Below are positions 7,904-18,722 of a stretch of 64,000 bases of DNA, piece after piece. The translations under genes and the position numbers were made by a program. The stretch is from the NCBI GenBank assembly GCA_902826685.1, contig CADEFT010000006.1:1-64000 (forward strand). The letters run 5' to 3'. How positions within the stretch are numbered: the first letter of the stretch is position 1; every line of letters starts with the position of its first letter. Source of the stretch: an uncultured Acidobacteriota bacterium (GTDB lineage Bacteria > Acidobacteriota > Terriglobia > Bryobacterales > Bryobacteraceae). Under the pieces are notes generated by a model. The model saw only the letters and a program-made list of their open reading frames with translations. It did no database searches and was not told where the DNA came from.

Positions 7904-10900
7904 TTGGATGAAGCGGGCGTCCTGACCCACGACGTTGTACTGGCCAAAGTCGGGCGCGGTGATGGTCCGGCTGAGTTCCTGGAACGAAGTGTTGTTGAAG
8001 ACGTTGTAGAACTCGGCGCGGATTTCGAACTTCTTGGTTTCCGAGATGGAGAAGTTCTTGTAGATGTTCCAGTCAAAGTTGCGCTCTCCGTTAATCCGGA
8101 AGGCGTTGCGGCCGAGACCGCCGAAGTTGCCAAGCAGGGGCTGGGACAGGCCCAGACGTTCGGCGTAAGTGGCGATATTGGTGGGCTGGCCGGTGGTCAG
8201 ACCGAAGGGCGAACCTTCGGACCCGGTGGGCTTGGGGTCGAAAGCGACGTTTCCGGCCGCATTGGCGCGGACGGCACCGCCGCCGCCGATCACGGTGAGC
8301 GGATTCAGTCCGCGACGCGCGCCGGCTTCGATGGTGGTGGGGAAGCCGCCGCGGAAACTGGTGATGCCGGAGAAGCCCCAATTGCCGATCAGGTTGCGAG
8401 CCGCCCAACTGGAGGACCCGCGGAACCAGGTGGGCTCCCAGTTATGGGTAATCACCAGCCGGTGGCGCAGGTCGAACTGCGACGGTGCGCGGTTGTTACG
8501 GTTGTTGGTGGGATCCTGCTGATTGCTGGAATCGTTGATGAGGACGCCCAACACGTCGGAGCCGTCGTCGATGCTCTTGGCAAAGGTGTAGTTGGCGTTC
8601 ATCAGGAAGGTGCGGCTGAGGCGCTTTTGCGCTTCGAACTGGAGGGCGTGGTAGTTGGAGTTGGCCGAGGAGTCGACGAACACGATCCCGTTATAACGGC
8701 CGTCGATGCGGTTGCTGCGCCGGGTAGCGCCGCCGTTGAGAGCGGCGAAAGCAGCCTGATACTCGGGCAGGCGGGCCGCTTCGTCGGCGAGGCTGGTGGT
8801 GGGCGCCAGGCGCGGCTGGACCAGGTTGATATCGCGGGAACGCTGCAGGTAGTTGCCCTTGGTTCCGACGTAGCTCGCCTTCCACACAACGCCGAACTGT
8901 TCGCGCTGTACACCGAGGTTCCACTGGTGCACCTGCGGGTTGCGAACCGACTGATCGATGGCCGGCGAGATGGCGCCGAAGTTCAACACGTTGGTGGCCA
9001 GTTGGCCCGCCTGCGCCGCGGTCTCGCGCTGAATCTGGGCATTGCCTGCCAGAATCGACGCCAGCGAGTTGGTGCCAGTGAAACTGGTCTGGCCCGAGAG
9101 CACGCCGGTGACGATGAACGGCGGCAGGAAGCGCTGGTTGGTGATGGGGTTCAGGAAGATGAAGTCGTAGGCGATGCCGTAGCCGCCGCGAACGACGGTG
9201 CGATTATTGGCGCCCGCGTTCCAGGCAAAGCCGATGCGCGGACCCCAATTGTAGTTGCTGCGGAAGGACGGTTTGCCCAGTTCGAGCAGACCGAACGGTC
9301 CCGAGCCGGCGGCGCCATAGGCCGTGTTGTTGGAGAAGTTGAGATTGGAGATGGTGCCGGTCTTCTCGGTGGGTCCGCCTGCCCACTCCATGCGCATGCC
9401 GAGGTTCAGGGTGAGGCTGCGTGTCACCTTCCAGTCGTCCTGCAGGAAGGCGTAGAAGTTCCGCACGCGGTTCTGGCGCACGGAATTGCCGAATCGTTGC
9501 TGATAGACCAGAGGCAGGCCGGCCTGAAAATCGGCGATATTGGCGAACTGCAGCAAGGGGCGGAAGAGCGCGTCGAAAACGCTATCGGCCTGCAGATAGT
9601 AGAATTCGCCGCCGGTCTTGAAGTTGTGGCGTCCGCGCGTAAAGGAGAAATTGTCGGTGAACTGGAAGGTCTTCTGCTCGCGGCCCTGCGGCAGGCCTTC
9701 CCAAACGCCGAAAGAGGCCACCGAGGCATCGGCGAAGGTGATGCGTGGCCCAAGCGGATACGGCGTATCGATCGGGAAGCCGGCATCGCTTTGTCCGAAC
9801 CCGAACCGGAACTCGTTGACGGCGGAGGTTCCAAACAGGTGCGTATGGGCCGCGGTCGCCTGCCGCGGGCGGCCTTTGCTCGAAGCGCCAAAGCCCGGCA
9901 GGTTGGTATTGATGAAGGTGAGACCGGAACTTCCGGTCACGTCGTCGGACATGCTGTAGCGGACCCACACCGAGTCGCGGTTGGAGATATTGATGTCGCC
10001 GCGCAGGGCGAACTGATAGAAATCGGTCTTGTTGGGGGCGGCGGTCGTGATCTGGCCGGTGGGGGAAGTGGGCACCTGATACTGCTGGAGGAACGACCGC
10101 GTAGAGGCGTCGGTGACTCCGGCGACCTGGGCCGGCGTGAAGACCCTGGCAATACGGGTGGCGCCCGCGCCGCGCGTTTTCAGCCCCTGATAGTCGGTGA
10201 ACCAGAACATCTTGTTCCGGCCGTCCACCAGTTTCGGAATGTAAACCGGTCCGCCGACCGCCCATCCATAATTGTTGCGGCGCAGGATGTTGGTCTTGCC
10301 GGTGGTGTCGAAAAAGGGCCGCGCGTTCAGTTTGTCGTTGCGGAAGAACTCAAAAAACTCCCCGTGCAGTCCGTTGGTGCCGTTCTTGGTGATGTAGAGA
10401 ACCTGCGCGGAGGAGTTCCGGCCGTACTCGGCGCTGAAGTTGTTGGTGATGACCTTCACCTCTTTGATGGAGCTGAAGTTCAGCGGCCCGAGCGTGCCGC
10501 CGGTGCCGGTCACCGACACGTCGGTGGCCGTAATGCCGTCAACGGTGATGTTGTTGCCGCGTCCACGGCCGCCGTTGGAATTGAAGCTGCCGCTGCCGAG
10601 AAACGGGTTGTTACCGGAGACGGGCGCCACGCCGGGCGCGGTCAACACGAACAGGTTCGGGTTGCGGCCGACGGGAATCTGTTGAATTTCCTGACCGATA
10701 ACCGAGGTCTGCAACTGTGCGTTTTCAGTATCGATATTGCTGATCGCGTCGCTGACCGTTACCGTTTCGGTCACTTGTCCGATTTCGAGGGAAAAGCGCA
10801 CGAAGGCGACTTCACCGGTTTTGACTTCGCCCTGGGCGATCGAAACGCGGAAGTTAGACGCCTCGGCGCGCACGTCGTAGCGTCCTATCTTCAACAGGTT

Positions 10901-11119
10901 GAAGACGAACAAACCATCCGCGCTGGTGGTCACCTGGCGAGACTCGCCCGTTTCCAGGCTGCGCAAGGTCACCTTGGCGCCGGCGATGGCGGCAGCGGAA
11001 TTGTCGAGAACGATGCCTTTCAGATCGCCGGTAATCTGTGCGGAAAGGATCGAAGCGGAAAGAGCAACGAGACTTGCTAATGGTAAAGTCAAGCGGACCC
11101 CCGGGATTTCAGACTGCAA
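7880..11119 (-). CDS. TonB-dependent receptor, Oar-like, with carboxypeptidase-regulatory domain
   Basis: Large outer-membrane beta-barrel protein (1079 residues) of the family that is expanded in acidobacteria; members import or bind large substrates. Order: export signal, Cna_B-like regulatory domain (about residues 30-115, GDLKGIVLDNSAAAIAGAK...), a plug domain with the marks NITVDGI and FSAEYGRNSSAQV, then a long barrel ending in LGARFVF, a terminal aromatic as needed for barrel assembly. The first usable start is a TTG at 11119; a TTG at 11092 behind a GGGGG run is an alternative. No substrate can be deduced, and no glycosidase or SusD-like partner adjoins it. Confidence 0.9.
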   Translation of the reverse strand: MQSEIPGVRLTLPLASLVALSASILSAQITGDLKGIVLDNSAAAIAGAKVTLRSLETGESRQVTTSADGLFVFNLLKIGRYDVRAEASNFRVSIAQGEVKTGEVAFVRFSLEIGQVTETVTVSDAISNIDTENAQLQTSVIGQEIQQIPVGRNPNLFVLTAPGVAPVSGNNPFLGSGSFNSNGGRGRGNNITVDGITATDVSVTGTGGTLGPLNFSSIKEVKVITNNFSAEYGRNSSAQVLYITKNGTNGLHGEFFEFFRNDKLNARPFFDTTGKTNILRRNNYGWAVGGPVYIPKLVDGRNKMFWFTDYQGLKTRGAGATRIARVFTPAQVAGVTDASTRSFLQQYQVPTSPTGQITTAAPNKTDFYQFALRGDINISNRDSVWVRYSMSDDVTGSSGLTFINTNLPGFGASSKGRPRQATAAHTHLFGTSAVNEFRFGFGQSDAGFPIDTPYPLGPRITFADASVASFGVWEGLPQGREQKTFQFTDNFSFTRGRHNFKTGGEFYYLQADSVFDALFRPLLQFANIADFQAGLPLVYQQRFGNSVRQNRVRNFYAFLQDDWKVTRSLTLNLGMRMEWAGGPTEKTGTISNLNFSNNTAYGAAGSGPFGLLELGKPSFRSNYNWGPRIGFAWNAGANNRTVVRGGYGIAYDFIFLNPITNQRFLPPFIVTGVLSGQTSFTGTNSLASILAGNAQIQRETAAQAGQLATNVLNFGAISPAIDQSVRNPQVHQWNLGVQREQFGVVWKASYVGTKGNYLQRSRDINLVQPRLAPTTSLADEAARLPEYQAAFAALNGGATRRSNRIDGRYNGIVFVDSSANSNYHALQFEAQKRLSRTFLMNANYTFAKSIDDGSDVLGVLINDSSNQQDPTNNRNNRAPSQFDLRHRLVITHNWEPTWFRGSSSWAARNLIGNWGFSGITSFRGGFPTTIEAGARRGLNPLTVIGGGGAVRANAAGNVAFDPKPTGSEGSPFGLTTGQPTNIATYAERLGLSQPLLGNFGGLGRNAFRINGERNFDWNIYKNFSISETKKFEIRAEFYNVFNNTSFQELSRTITAPDFGQYNVVGQDARFIQLGARFVF

Positions 11120-11277
11120 TATCTTTTAGGATGCCAAAAGTGTTTCACAAGATGCAACACCTTTGACATACCCTCAGTCGCGGGTTCCGGTACCTCCGAT
11201 TGTTCCGACAGGAACCGCCGCCCTATCCCAATTCCTTCGCCGGTGAAGGAAACTATTTCTTACAATGAAGGAAACCA

Positions 11278-11523
11278 ATGAGATTTCGAGTTCATGTTTC
11301 CCTCAAGGCTTCGGTGCTCGACCCGCAAGGACAGACGATCCGGTCGGCACTGAACGGACAAGGACACCACGCCATCGCCGATGTGCGGCAAGGCAAATAT
11401 TTCGATATTGAGATGGCGCCGGGAACGGGCCGGGAGCAGGCTCGCGCCGAGGTCGATCTGATTGCGCGCGATGTGCTGGCCAACCCGGTGATCGAAGATT
11501 TCCGAGTGGAAGAGTTGGGATAA
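11278..11523 (+). CDS. purS: Phosphoribosylformylglycinamidine synthase subunit PurS
   Basis: Small (81-residue) structural subunit of the three-part FGAM synthase PurSQL in purine synthesis; it bridges PurL and the glutaminase PurQ. The pattern of conserved residues (RVHVSLKASVLDPQG, then GKYFDI and LANPVIEDF) and the length match the family. AAGGAA precedes the ATG. purQ and purL are not next to it; the following gene is glmS, another glutamine-dependent enzyme, 57 bases downstream. Confidence 0.9.
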   Translation: MRFRVHVSLKASVLDPQGQTIRSALNGQGHHAIADVRQGKYFDIEMAPGTGREQARAEVDLIARDVLANPVIEDFRVEELG

Positions 11524-11580
11524 AGCGGAGAGGCCGCGTCAAACAACAACAGCGGCTTCCCGGAGGAGATCGGAGTTTCT

Positions 11581-13440
11581 ATGTGCGGGATCATGGGCTA
11601 CATTGGCGCGCGCAAGGCGGTGCCGATCATTTTGGACGGACTGAGGCGCCTCGAATACCGGGGTTACGACTCAGCGGGCATTGCGGTTCTCGACGAGAAA
11701 GGCGATCTGGTCGTTCGCCGGGCGTCGGGTAAGCTGCGGAACCTCGAAGAAGCGATTCGCAACAGCCCGGTTGAGGGCAGTTTCGGGATTGGACATACGC
11801 GATGGGCGACGCATGGCCGCCCGACCGAGGAGAATGCGCATCCTCATCGCGATTCCAAAGGCGACGTGGTGGTGGTTCACAACGGCATCGTCGAGAACTA
11901 CCTCAGTCTGAAACACCGCCTGCAGGCGGCCGGACACACGTTCCTGAGCGAGACGGATACGGAAGTGATCGCGCACCTGATCGAGAGCCACTACCAGCCG
12001 GGCGTGAAGCTCGAATCGGCGGTGCAGAAGGCGGTGAACGAACTGCGCGGCGTGTTTGCGCTGGTGGTGATCGCCAAATCGTGTCCCAACAAGATCATTG
12101 CGGCGCGCAATGGACCGCCGGTGGTGGTGGGGTTGGGCGACAACGAGTTTTTCGTCGCCTCCGATGTGCCCGCCCTCCTGAACCACACCCGCGACATGTT
12201 CTTCCTGGGCGACGGCGATATGGCCGTCATCACCGAAGCAGGCGTGCACCTGACCGATCTGAACGGCAAGCCCGTGAAGCGCCAGGTCTCGCACATTCTG
12301 TGGGACCCCATCATGGCGGAAAAGGGCGGCTACAAGCACTTCATGCTCAAGGAGATCTTTGAGCAGCCGCGTTCGGTGCGGGATACGATGCTGGGGCGTG
12401 TGGGGCAGGAATCGGGCCGCGTGTTCCTCGACGAGATGGACATTTCTCCGGCCGACTTCAAGAGCTTCACCAACGTGCGTATCGTGGCGTGCGGCACCAG
12501 TTGGCATGCGGCGCTGGCCGGCAAATTCATGATCGAAAAGCTGGCGCGGATTCCGGTGGAAGTCGACTACGGGTCGGAGTTCCGCTACCGCGATCCGATC
12601 GTCGATGAGCGGACGCTGACGGTGGTGATCTCGCAATCGGGGGAAACCGCCGACACGCTGGCGGCGCAGAGGGAGAGCAAGCAGAAGGGCTCGAAATCGC
12701 TGGCGATCTGCAACGTGCTGGGATCGATGATTACGCGCGAGGCGGCGGGCAGCCTGTTGACTCACGCCGGACCCGAGATCGGCGTGGCGTCGACCAAAGC
12801 CTTCACGTCGCAGTTGACGGCGCTGTTCGTGCTGGCCATGCACCTGGGCCAGGCGCGCGGCACGCTATCGCCTGAGCTGTCGCTCTGCCTGACGCAGGAG
12901 ATGCTGAAGATTCCGGGCAAGCTCGAGCACATCCTGCAAAGCGACCCCATCACCGAGGATCTGGTGAAGCGGCTGTTCCGCGCCACCGACTTTCTGTTCC
13001 TCGGCCGCAACATCCATTTCCCGATCGCCTTGGAAGGCGCGCTGAAGCTCAAGGAGATCTCCTACATTCACGCCGAAGGCTATCCGGCCGGGGAGATGAA
13101 GCATGGGCCGAATGCGCTGATCGACGAGGATCTGCCGGTGGTGGTGATCGCCACGCGCGACATGACCGATCCGGCCAGCAACACGCTGTTTGAGAAGACG
13201 GTTTCCAACATTCAGGAAGTGAAGGCGCGCGGCGGATTTGTGCTCGCCGTGGCCTGCGAAGGCGATCCGGAAATCGAAAAGCACGCCAACCATGTGCTGT
13301 GGGTTCCTCCGACCAAGGAAATCCTGCTGCCGATTCTCGAGATCGTGCCGCTGCAGCTGCTGGCTTACCACATCGCGGTGCGCCGCGGTTGTGACGTGGA
13401 CCAGCCGCGCAATCTGGCCAAGAGCGTGACCGTCGAGTAA
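11581..13440 (+). CDS. glmS: Glutamine-fructose-6-phosphate aminotransferase GlmS
   Basis: Makes glucosamine-6-phosphate from fructose-6-phosphate and glutamine, the entry to UDP-GlcNAc. The N-terminal glutaminase domain starts with the Cys nucleophile (MCGIMGYIG); two SIS sugar-isomerase domains follow, marked by [18 protein letters not shown] and the C-terminal [15 protein letters not shown]. The 619 residues are full length. A GGAGGAGA Shine-Dalgarno precedes the ATG. The 158 bases upstream of purS and the short purS-glmS gap show no glmS ribozyme that I can recognise. glmU, later in the same pathway, lies 17 kb away. Confidence 0.97.
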   Translation: MCGIMGYIGARKAVPIILDGLRRLEYRGYDSAGIAVLDEKGDLVVRRASGKLRNLEEAIRNSPVEGSFGIGHTRWATHGRPTEENAHPHRDSKGDVVVVHNGIVENYLSLKHRLQAAGHTFLSETDTEVIAHLIESHYQPGVKLESAVQKAVNELRGVFALVVIAKSCPNKIIAARNGPPVVVGLGDNEFFVASDVPALLNHTRDMFFLGDGDMAVITEAGVHLTDLNGKPVKRQVSHILWDPIMAEKGGYKHFMLKEIFEQPRSVRDTMLGRVGQESGRVFLDEMDISPADFKSFTNVRIVACGTSWHAALAGKFMIEKLARIPVEVDYGSEFRYRDPIVDERTLTVVISQSGETADTLAAQRESKQKGSKSLAICNVLGSMITREAAGSLLTHAGPEIGVASTKAFTSQLTALFVLAMHLGQARGTLSPELSLCLTQEMLKIPGKLEHILQSDPITEDLVKRLFRATDFLFLGRNIHFPIALEGALKLKEISYIHAEGYPAGEMKHGPNALIDEDLPVVVIATRDMTDPASNTLFEKTVSNIQEVKARGGFVLAVACEGDPEIEKHANHVLWVPPTKEILLPILEIVPLQLLAYHIAVRRGCDVDQPRNLAKSVTVE

Positions 13441-13859
13441 TGAAGCAGTTCACCCACTCATTCGACGTCCGAACGGATGGGAAGGGGCTCTACAACGTCA
13501 CGCGTCCGATTGAAACGTGGGTGCGGGGGTGCGGCCTGGCGACGGGCCTGTTGACGGTGTTCCTGAAACACACCTCCGCCTCGCTTACCGTGCAGGAGAA
13601 CGCCGATCCGGACGTGGTGCTGGATCTGGCGGAGTTCTTTCAGAAACTGGTGCCGGACAATCCGAAGCTGTACCGGCACACCATCGAGGGGCCGGACGAC
13701 ATGCCGGCCCATATCCGCGCGGCGCTCACGATGACGCAGCTTTCGATTCCGCTGGTCGGGGGCGAACTGGCGCTCGGCACATGGCAAGGGATTTATGTAT
13801 TCGAACATCGCGCGGCGGCGCACCGGCGCGAGGTGGTTCTGCATCTGATCGGCGATTAG
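13440..13859 (+). CDS. YjbQ/UPF0047 family protein (paralogue 1)
   Basis: 139-residue single-domain protein; some members show thiamine-phosphate synthase side activity, but the true role is unsettled. Conserved blocks are LKHTSASLTVQENADPDV, EGPDDMPAHIRAALT and LGTWQGIYVFEHR. The ATG shares one base with the glmS TAA, so the two are probably translationally coupled. A second family member lies at 54725-55138. Its stop is 3 bases from the remnant of a PIN toxin on the other strand. Confidence 0.9.
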   Translation: MKQFTHSFDVRTDGKGLYNVTRPIETWVRGCGLATGLLTVFLKHTSASLTVQENADPDVVLDLAEFFQKLVPDNPKLYRHTIEGPDDMPAHIRAALTMTQLSIPLVGGELALGTWQGIYVFEHRAAAHRREVVLHLIGD

Positions 13860-13862
13860 AAA

Positions 13863-13998
13863 CTACAGTTGTTGCGCCCCGTCGATCCTGGCGAGCCTGC
13901 GGTCGAAGGTTCCGAGAGGCAAGTGACCGGCTTTCTGTCTGGCGGATATCGTCTCTTGCGAGCAGGCGGATCAGAACGTTGGTGTCAACGGCGACCAT
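13863..13998 (-). pseudogene. PIN-domain toxin remnant with large internal deletion
   Basis: The ATG at 13998 starts a normal PIN N-terminus, MVAVDTNVLIRLLARDD, with the first catalytic Asp. After about 20 codons the frame is lost and a different frame gives AGHLPLGTFDRRLARIDG, which is the usual PIN C-terminus, ending at a TAG at 13863-13865. The roughly 90 middle residues with the other acidic ligands are missing. The gene starts 14 bases inside the end of the AbrB-type antitoxin gene, the usual VapBC layout. Confidence 0.75.
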
Positions 13999-14248
13999 AC
14001 CGCTCCCGCACGTGCCGCCGGATTCCTTCCTTTAACTCAGCGGTAGTTCGCGGATTTGACGCGCCTTCCGGAAAAAGCGCGCGGTGAACATCCTGGGACG
14101 AAAAGCGGGCCGCGCGCCGCACGATGATTTTCCCGTTGTCCTCGTCCCATTCCAGAATGGAGCCGGGCCCGATACCAAGCCTTCGACGGATCTCCATCGG
14201 AACGGAAATCTGCCCTTGCGCGGTGACCTTGGAAAGAGCGAGCGGCAT
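13985..14248 (-). CDS. AbrB/MazE-type (SpoVT-like) antitoxin
   Basis: 87-residue DNA-binding antitoxin. The swapped-hairpin domain is at the N-terminus: SKVTAQGQISVPMEIRRRL, then GPGSILEWDEDNGKIIV. The C-terminal half is the region that would bind the toxin. The start is the ATG at 14248, because the in-frame extension to 14389 has no family character. Its partner PIN gene is broken, so it may now act only as a stray regulator or be on the way to loss. Confidence 0.85.
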   Translation of the reverse strand: MPLALSKVTAQGQISVPMEIRRRLGIGPGSILEWDEDNGKIIVRRAARFSSQDVHRALFPEGASNPRTTAELKEGIRRHVRERYGRR

Positions 14249-14321
14249 GACTTTAGATTTACCAGAGTAATGCGTGTCTGTCTTCGGGCGAGGGAACCCT
14301 TGTGGTATGGTTGGCCTCATC

Positions 14322-15167
14322 ATGATGCCCCACTCTCTGCCCCGCCGCGGATTCCTTACGCTGGCCGCGGCCGCCGCGATTACGGCCAAGCCGAAGCGCG
14401 TGCCCGTGGGCGTCGAGTTGTATTCGGTCCGCGATCAGTTGAAGCAGGACCTGATGGGCACCGTGCGCCAAGTGGCGAAGATCGGCTATGAAGGCGTGGA
14501 ATTCTACGCCCCGTATTTCGAATGGACGGCAGCCTATGCCAAAGAGGTGCGCCAACTGCTCGACGATACGGGCATGAAGTGCTTCTCCACGCACACCAGC
14601 GCCAAAAGCTACGCGCCGGAAAATATCGGCAAGGCGATCGAGCTGAACCAGATTCTGGGCAGCCGGTTCGCCATCATGTCCAGCGCGGGCGGGCGCATCG
14701 CCGATCTCGACGGTTGGAAGGTGGTGGCCGAGCGGTTGAATCAGGGTGCGGAGAAAATGAAGCCGGCCGGGATGCGCGCGGGCTTCCACAACCACGCGGC
14801 GGAATTCAAGCCCATCGGCGGCACACGTCCGATGGACGTGCTGGCGCGGCATACCGGGAAAGACGTCGTGTTGCAGCTCGATGTCGGCACGTGCGTCGAA
14901 GCCGGGTCGGATCCGGTCGAGTGGATCCGGCGGAATGCGGGAAGAATCGTTTCGGCGCATTTGAAGGATTGGGCCCCGGGCGGAGCCGATAAAGGCTACC
15001 AGGTGCTATTCGGCGAAGGAGTGGTGCCCTGGAAGAAAGTCTTTGACGAGTGTGAGAAATCGGGCGGCATCGAGTATTATCTGATCGAACAGGAAGGCAG
15101 CCGGTTTGAGCCGCTGGAGACCATCGGGCGGTGCCTGGCCACTTATCGAAAGATGCGCGGCGCATGA
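14322..15167 (+). CDS. Tat-exported sugar phosphate isomerase/epimerase (xylose isomerase-like TIM barrel)
   Basis: 281 residues with a twin-arginine type N-terminus (SLPRRGFLTLAAAAAITA). The AP2Ec-type TIM barrel shows typical metal-ligand strings: VELYSVRDQL, GFHNHAAEF, LDVGTCVEAG, SAHLKDW and IEQEG. Family members isomerise or epimerise sugars; the substrate is unknown. The start could be the ATG at 14307, 14322 or 14325; I use 14322. The stop overlaps the next gene's start as ATGA, so the two probably act in one pathway. Confidence 0.85.
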   Translation: MMPHSLPRRGFLTLAAAAAITAKPKRVPVGVELYSVRDQLKQDLMGTVRQVAKIGYEGVEFYAPYFEWTAAYAKEVRQLLDDTGMKCFSTHTSAKSYAPENIGKAIELNQILGSRFAIMSSAGGRIADLDGWKVVAERLNQGAEKMKPAGMRAGFHNHAAEFKPIGGTRPMDVLARHTGKDVVLQLDVGTCVEAGSDPVEWIRRNAGRIVSAHLKDWAPGGADKGYQVLFGEGVVPWKKVFDECEKSGGIEYYLIEQEGSRFEPLETIGRCLATYRKMRGA

Positions 15168-16066
15168 GCATCACAAGGCGCGGGTTTTTGGCGGCCCTGG
15201 CCGCGCCGCCGGCCAGCCTCACAGACACGGTGCTGGTGCATGAGCACGTGCTGGTGGATTTCACCTCCGGTAAGGCTCCCTATGACGAGGCCGAAGTATT
15301 CGCGATCGCCAGGCCGCACCTGGACGCCGTGAAGAAGCTGGGCGTGAGGCGGTTCCTCGACTGCTCGCCGAACTTCATCGGCCGGAATCCGAAACTGCTC
15401 GCCCGGCTGGCCGACGCCACCGGTCTTGAGATCTGGACGAACACGGGCTTGTATGCGGCTCGCAATCATCAGTTCCTGCCGGATTACGCCAAGACCGAGA
15501 CCGCGGCGCAGTTGGCCAGGCGCTGGACGATGGAGTACCGGCAGGGTGTGGATGGCGTAAAGCCGCGGTTCCTCAAGATCGGCGTGAATGACGGTCCGCT
15601 GGGGGCGCTCGATAAAAAGATCGTCGAAGCGGCGGCGCTATGCAGCAGGGAGACGGGGCTGGCCATTCAATCGCACACCGGCAACGGCATCGCCGCCTGG
15701 GAGCAGGTGGAGATCGTCACGCGGGCGAAAGTGAGCGCATCGAAGTTCGTCTGGGTGCATGCCTATCGTGAGAAAAACCACGAGTTTCATGAGAAGGTGG
15801 CGCGTGCCGGCGGGTGGGTGCAGTTTGACGGGGTGGATGCGAAGTCCATGGCCTGGCACCTGGAATGCGTGCGTTTCCTGCAAGGCAAAGGCTTGCTGGG
15901 GCGGACAATGATCTCGCAGGATGCCGGATATTACAAGCCGGGACAGCCGCGCGGCGGGGCGTTCCGGCCTTACACTTTGCTGCTGACCGATCTGGTTCCG
16001 AAGCTCGATCCAGCGTGGGTGGAGGTGCTTTTGAAGAAAAATCCGGTGGAGGCGTACGGGGCTTAA
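15164..16066 (+). CDS. Tat-exported phosphotriesterase-family amidohydrolase
   Basis: 300 residues, starting MSITRRGFLAAL (twin-arginine motif). The barrel has the binuclear-metal marks of the phosphotriesterase family: HEHVLVDF (H-x-H), LKIGVND (the Lys that would be carbamylated), IQSHTG, VWVHAY and ISQDAGYY (the Asp). Many members are lactonases or sugar-ester hydrolases rather than true phosphotriesterases. The start ATG overlaps the stop of the epimerase gene by 4 bases. A joint role in degrading a sugar or sugar lactone outside the cytoplasm is my inference. Confidence 0.85.
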   Translation: MSITRRGFLAALAAPPASLTDTVLVHEHVLVDFTSGKAPYDEAEVFAIARPHLDAVKKLGVRRFLDCSPNFIGRNPKLLARLADATGLEIWTNTGLYAARNHQFLPDYAKTETAAQLARRWTMEYRQGVDGVKPRFLKIGVNDGPLGALDKKIVEAAALCSRETGLAIQSHTGNGIAAWEQVEIVTRAKVSASKFVWVHAYREKNHEFHEKVARAGGWVQFDGVDAKSMAWHLECVRFLQGKGLLGRTMISQDAGYYKPGQPRGGAFRPYTLLLTDLVPKLDPAWVEVLLKKNPVEAYGA

Positions 16067-16091
16067 ACCCAAGCCAACCTTCGTTCTTCGT

Positions 16092-16121
16092 TTGACATCC
16101 GGGGAATTCCCCCGCTAAACT
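16092..16121 (+). promoter_or_regulatory. Putative sigma-70 promoter of the rplM-rpsI operon
   Basis: A perfect -35 box TTGACA (16092-16097) is followed after 18 bases by TAAACT (16116-16121), a 4 of 6 match to the -10 consensus. It sits about 40 bases before the rplM ATG, in a stretch clearly less GC-rich than its surroundings. Confidence 0.5.
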
Positions 16122-16160
16122 TAGAATTTTGTACGGCACACCGGGAGATCGTCTGTCCAT

Positions 16161-16589
16161 ATGAATACGCAGTTTCCATCCAAGAACGCCATTGAACGGT
16201 CTTGGTTCGTGCTCGATGCCGAGAATCAAGTGCTGGGCCGGTTGGCAACCAAGGCGGCCTCGATTTTGATCGGCAAGCACAAGCCCACCTATACGCCCTT
16301 CCTAGACGCGGGCGATCACGTGATCGTAGTCAATGCGGCGAAAGTCCGCCTGACCGGCGCGAAGGAAGAAGTGAAAGTTTACCGCAGCCACAGCGGCTAT
16401 CCGGGCGGGTTGAAAGAAACCAGCGCCAAGACCGTTCGCGCGGTACGTCCGGCGAAGATGGTGGAAGAAGCAATCCGCGGGATGCTGCCAAAGACCAAAC
16501 TCGGCAAGCAGTTGTACCGCAAGCTGAAGGTTTACGCCGGGGACAAGCATCCCCACCAGGCGCAGATGCCGGCCGGGCAGGCCGTCTAA
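16161..16589 (+). CDS. rplM: 50S ribosomal protein L13
   Basis: 142 residues, full length. Family strings include [36 protein letters not shown] core and [21 protein letters not shown]13 is an early assembly protein of the large subunit. As in most bacteria it is followed at once (13 bases) by rpsI. Confidence 0.98.
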   Translation: MNTQFPSKNAIERSWFVLDAENQVLGRLATKAASILIGKHKPTYTPFLDAGDHVIVVNAAKVRLTGAKEEVKVYRSHSGYPGGLKETSAKTVRAVRPAKMVEEAIRGMLPKTKLGKQLYRKLKVYAGDKHPHQAQMPAGQAV

Positions 16590-16602
16590 GGGAGATATAG
16601 AA

Positions 16603-17001
16603 TTGGCAGCGAAGTTGATTCAGCATTTGGGCACGGGGCGCCGCAAGAGGGCCGTGGCCCGCGTATTTTTGCGCCCGGGAGCGGGCAAGATCACGGTGAA
16701 CGGACGGGACGTTGAGGTTTACTTCAGCACTCCCACCTCCCGCTCGCTCGTCAAGCAGGCGCTGCTTGCCACCGAGATGGCCGATAAATTCGACGTCCTG
16801 GTGCTCACCAACGGTGGCGGCACCACCGGACAGGCGGGCGCCATCCGGCTGGGCGTGGCCCGGGCGTTGATTCAGTTCAACGGCGAGTTGCGCGGCAAAC
16901 TGAAACAGCTCGGCTTTCTGACTCGCGATTCGCGCGCGCATGAACGGAAGAAGTACGGCCAGAAGGGCGCGCGCGCACGGTTCCAGTTCTCCAAGCGCTA
17001 A
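16603..17001 (+). CDS. rpsI: 30S ribosomal protein S9
   Basis: 132 residues with the typical [17 protein letters not shown] start and the basic C-terminal tail ending in FSKR, which reaches the P-site tRNA. The start is a TTG at 16603 behind GGGAGATA. No in-frame ATG exists near the N-terminus, so the TTG is well supported. Confidence 0.98.
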   Translation: MAAKLIQHLGTGRRKRAVARVFLRPGAGKITVNGRDVEVYFSTPTSRSLVKQALLATEMADKFDVLVLTNGGGTTGQAGAIRLGVARALIQFNGELRGKLKQLGFLTRDSRAHERKKYGQKGARARFQFSKR

Positions 17002-17120
17002 GAAATTAGCCGCTTGGCGGAAGTTTATCCACTTGGGCCGCATCTCGTCTGAGGCGCAAATCTCGCTTTGGGCCGCGCCACGATGCCGATATGCGGCCGC
17101 AACCATGAAGGAGTCCATTT

Positions 17121-17993
17121 TTGCCCTCGATTACGATGAAGGAGTTGCTCGAAGCGGGCGTTCATTTCGGGCACCAGACCAAGCGCTGGAATCCAAAGAT
17201 GAAGGAATACATCTTTGGCGAACGCAACGGCATTTACATCATCGACCTGCAGAAGACCCTGAAGCTTTTCAAGGACGCCATGCGGTTTGTGGAGGAAATG
17301 GCGGGACACGGCAAGACGGTGCTGTTTGTCGGCACCAAACGCCAGGCGCAGGAAGCGGTATCGGAAGAAGCCGCGCGCTGCAGCCAGTTCTACGTCAATC
17401 AACGGTGGCTGGGCGGCCTGCTCACCAACTTCAGCACGGTGAAGAAGTCCATCAACCGGCTGAAGGAACTGGACGGGATGGCCGAGGCCGGCTGGATTGG
17501 ACGCGCCAAGAAGGAAGTGATCCGTCTTGAGCGCGAACGCAAGAGCCTTCAGTTGAACCTGGCCGGTATCAAGGAAATGCCGGGCCTGCCGGACATGCTG
17601 TTCGTGGTCGATTCGAACAAGGAAGCCATCGCGGTGACCGAAGCGCGGAAGCTGGGCATTCCGGTGGTGGCCGTGGTCGATACCAACTGCGACCCGGATG
17701 TGGTGGACCAGGTGATTCCCGGCAATGACGACGCTCTGCGCGCCATCCGTCTTTTCACCAACAAGATCGCCGAGGCGGTGATCGAAGGGCGGCAGCGGGT
17801 GACCGAATCGGAATTCGGCGCCGTGGCCGCGGCCGAGCCCGCCGAAGAGGGATCCGAGCCCACCGACATCAACCAGTATCTCGACCCGCAATATTCACAG
17901 CAGCTCATGGCCGAGAGTATGTCGGAAGAAGACCTTGCCGCGCTGCCCATCAAGGGCCGCCGCAGGCCGGACGAAGACGAAGCCTTCAAGTAG
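17121..17993 (+). CDS. rpsB: 30S ribosomal protein S2
   Basis: 290 residues. Hallmarks: [35 protein letters not shown] and the VVDTNCDPD loop. It has a C-terminal extension of about 50 acidic residues beyond the fold. The start is TTG 17121, with GAAGGAG upstream; the 119-base leader could hold S2 autoregulation but I see no defined structure. tsf follows, the usual order. Confidence 0.98.
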   Translation: MPSITMKELLEAGVHFGHQTKRWNPKMKEYIFGERNGIYIIDLQKTLKLFKDAMRFVEEMAGHGKTVLFVGTKRQAQEAVSEEAARCSQFYVNQRWLGGLLTNFSTVKKSINRLKELDGMAEAGWIGRAKKEVIRLERERKSLQLNLAGIKEMPGLPDMLFVVDSNKEAIAVTEARKLGIPVVAVVDTNCDPDVVDQVIPGNDDALRAIRLFTNKIAEAVIEGRQRVTESEFGAVAAAEPAEEGSEPTDINQYLDPQYSQQLMAESMSEEDLAALPIKGRRRPDEDEAFK

Positions 17994-18088
17994 AGCGGCC
18001 GGTTCCGGGGCGGAGCCTTCCATCCAAGTCTCCGCTCCACTAGCGAATTCCATTCTGATTTCGTTGAAGGGAAAAGGGACAACTCCGT

Positions 18089-18718
<630 letters not shown>

Positions 18719-18722
18719 TCGC

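Noticed and set aside
7904..11080. A 1058-codon open frame on the plus strand opposite the first receptor gene
   Set aside because: It is a shadow of the receptor: no domain, low-complexity composition, and no Shine-Dalgarno; the minus strand has clear family structure.
11671..12843. A 390-codon frame opposite glmS
   Set aside because: Antisense shadow of a fully conserved enzyme gene.
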